This document shows positions 12,382 through 12,575 of a DNA stretch of 12,575 nt, one piece after another. The stretch is from CAYFVR01 sp046541515 (GTDB lineage: Bacteria > Desulfobacterota > Desulfobacteria > Desulfobacterales > Desulfococcaceae), in assembly GCA_046541515.1 (NCBI GenBank), contig JBKHDD010000146.1, forward strand, positions 1 through 12,575, written 5' to 3'. Positions within the stretch are counted from its first letter, which is position 1. Every line of letters starts with the position of its first letter. The position numbers were made by a program, and so were the translations under genes. Under the pieces are notes generated by a model, which did not search any database, had not been told where the DNA came from, and saw only the letters and a program-made list of their open reading frames with translations.

Positions 12382-12575
12382 CCAATGATCCGCGGGAAAA
12401 GCCCCTTCCGAAAACCTCGCCGGCCTCGCCCCTCAATTTTCGCTCAAAGCGCGTTTGGAAAGTCCCCGGTTTTGGCTTTGTTTTCAAAGAGCCGCGGAAT
12501 CGCCCTGAATTTAAATTTAAAAAATATTTCAAAAGCTTGTATTCAAGTTGAGGGCGTTTGAAAAGTACGCCCTCT
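12382..12575. other. Gene-free right edge with AT-rich tract and terminal hairpin
   Basis: No gene is supported. Bases 12509-12549 are markedly AT-rich (TTTAAATTTAAAAAATATTT and flanks), resembling a promoter or UP-element region. At the very end GAGGGCGT (12550-12557) pairs with ACGCCCTC (12567-12574) around a 9-base loop. It may be the terminator or leader of a gene beyond the window. Confidence 0.4.

Overview
The window reads as ordinary chromosomal DNA from a GC-rich Gram-negative bacterium. The mix of genes fits best with a deltaproteobacterial (Desulfobacterota) lineage: a sigma-54 activator, a 2TM-RCK potassium channel, HtpX, CorA, and a NYN domain fused to a cold-shock domain. That assignment is inference from gene content, GC-rich third codon positions and strong Shine-Dalgarno sites; no rRNA, tRNA or marker gene is present. 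I see no insertion sequence, phage gene or CRISPR array.

Region 1 (107-3454, + strand) is a tightly packed three-gene unit: a family 4 glycosyltransferase, a class I SAM-dependent methyltransferase starting inside the end of the first gene, and a sigma-54 activator starting at an ATGA overlap. The activator has an intact AAA+ domain (GAFTGA present) and a Fis-type helix-turn-helix, but its receiver domain has lost the acidic pair and the conserved lysine. About 165 bases after it is a good -24/-12 (sigma-54) promoter at 3619-3634, with four CGGTTC/GAACCG half-sites about 130-175 bases upstream of it. This promoter would drive region 2 (3679-4310): a small cytoplasmic OB-fold-like protein and a secreted protein whose mature part is almost only Glu, Tyr and Val with no basic residue. 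A strong terminator closes the unit. I regard activator, enhancer-like sites, sigma-54 promoter and Glu/Tyr-rich secreted protein, next to two glycan-type enzymes, as the best candidate here for an undescribed system.

Region 3 (4388-8140) holds housekeeping-type genes: a GNAT-nitrilase fusion (-) divergent from a potassium channel with an RCK domain (+), which converges across a 14-bp GC-rich hairpin on the membrane protease HtpX (-).

Region 4 (8141-10872) is gene-poor. It contains a complete tiny transcription unit (promoter, consensus SD, 64-codon gene, terminator), an AT-richer stretch with TTGA/TCAA palindromes, a run of hairpins after a NYN/cold-shock protein gene, a 480-base stretch without a gene, and what looks like the frameshifted relic of a gene (10157-10819).

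Region 5 (10873-12575) has a CorA-type magnesium transporter (+) converging on a 72-codon hypothetical gene (-) with its own promoter, followed by an AT-rich edge with a hairpin at the window end.
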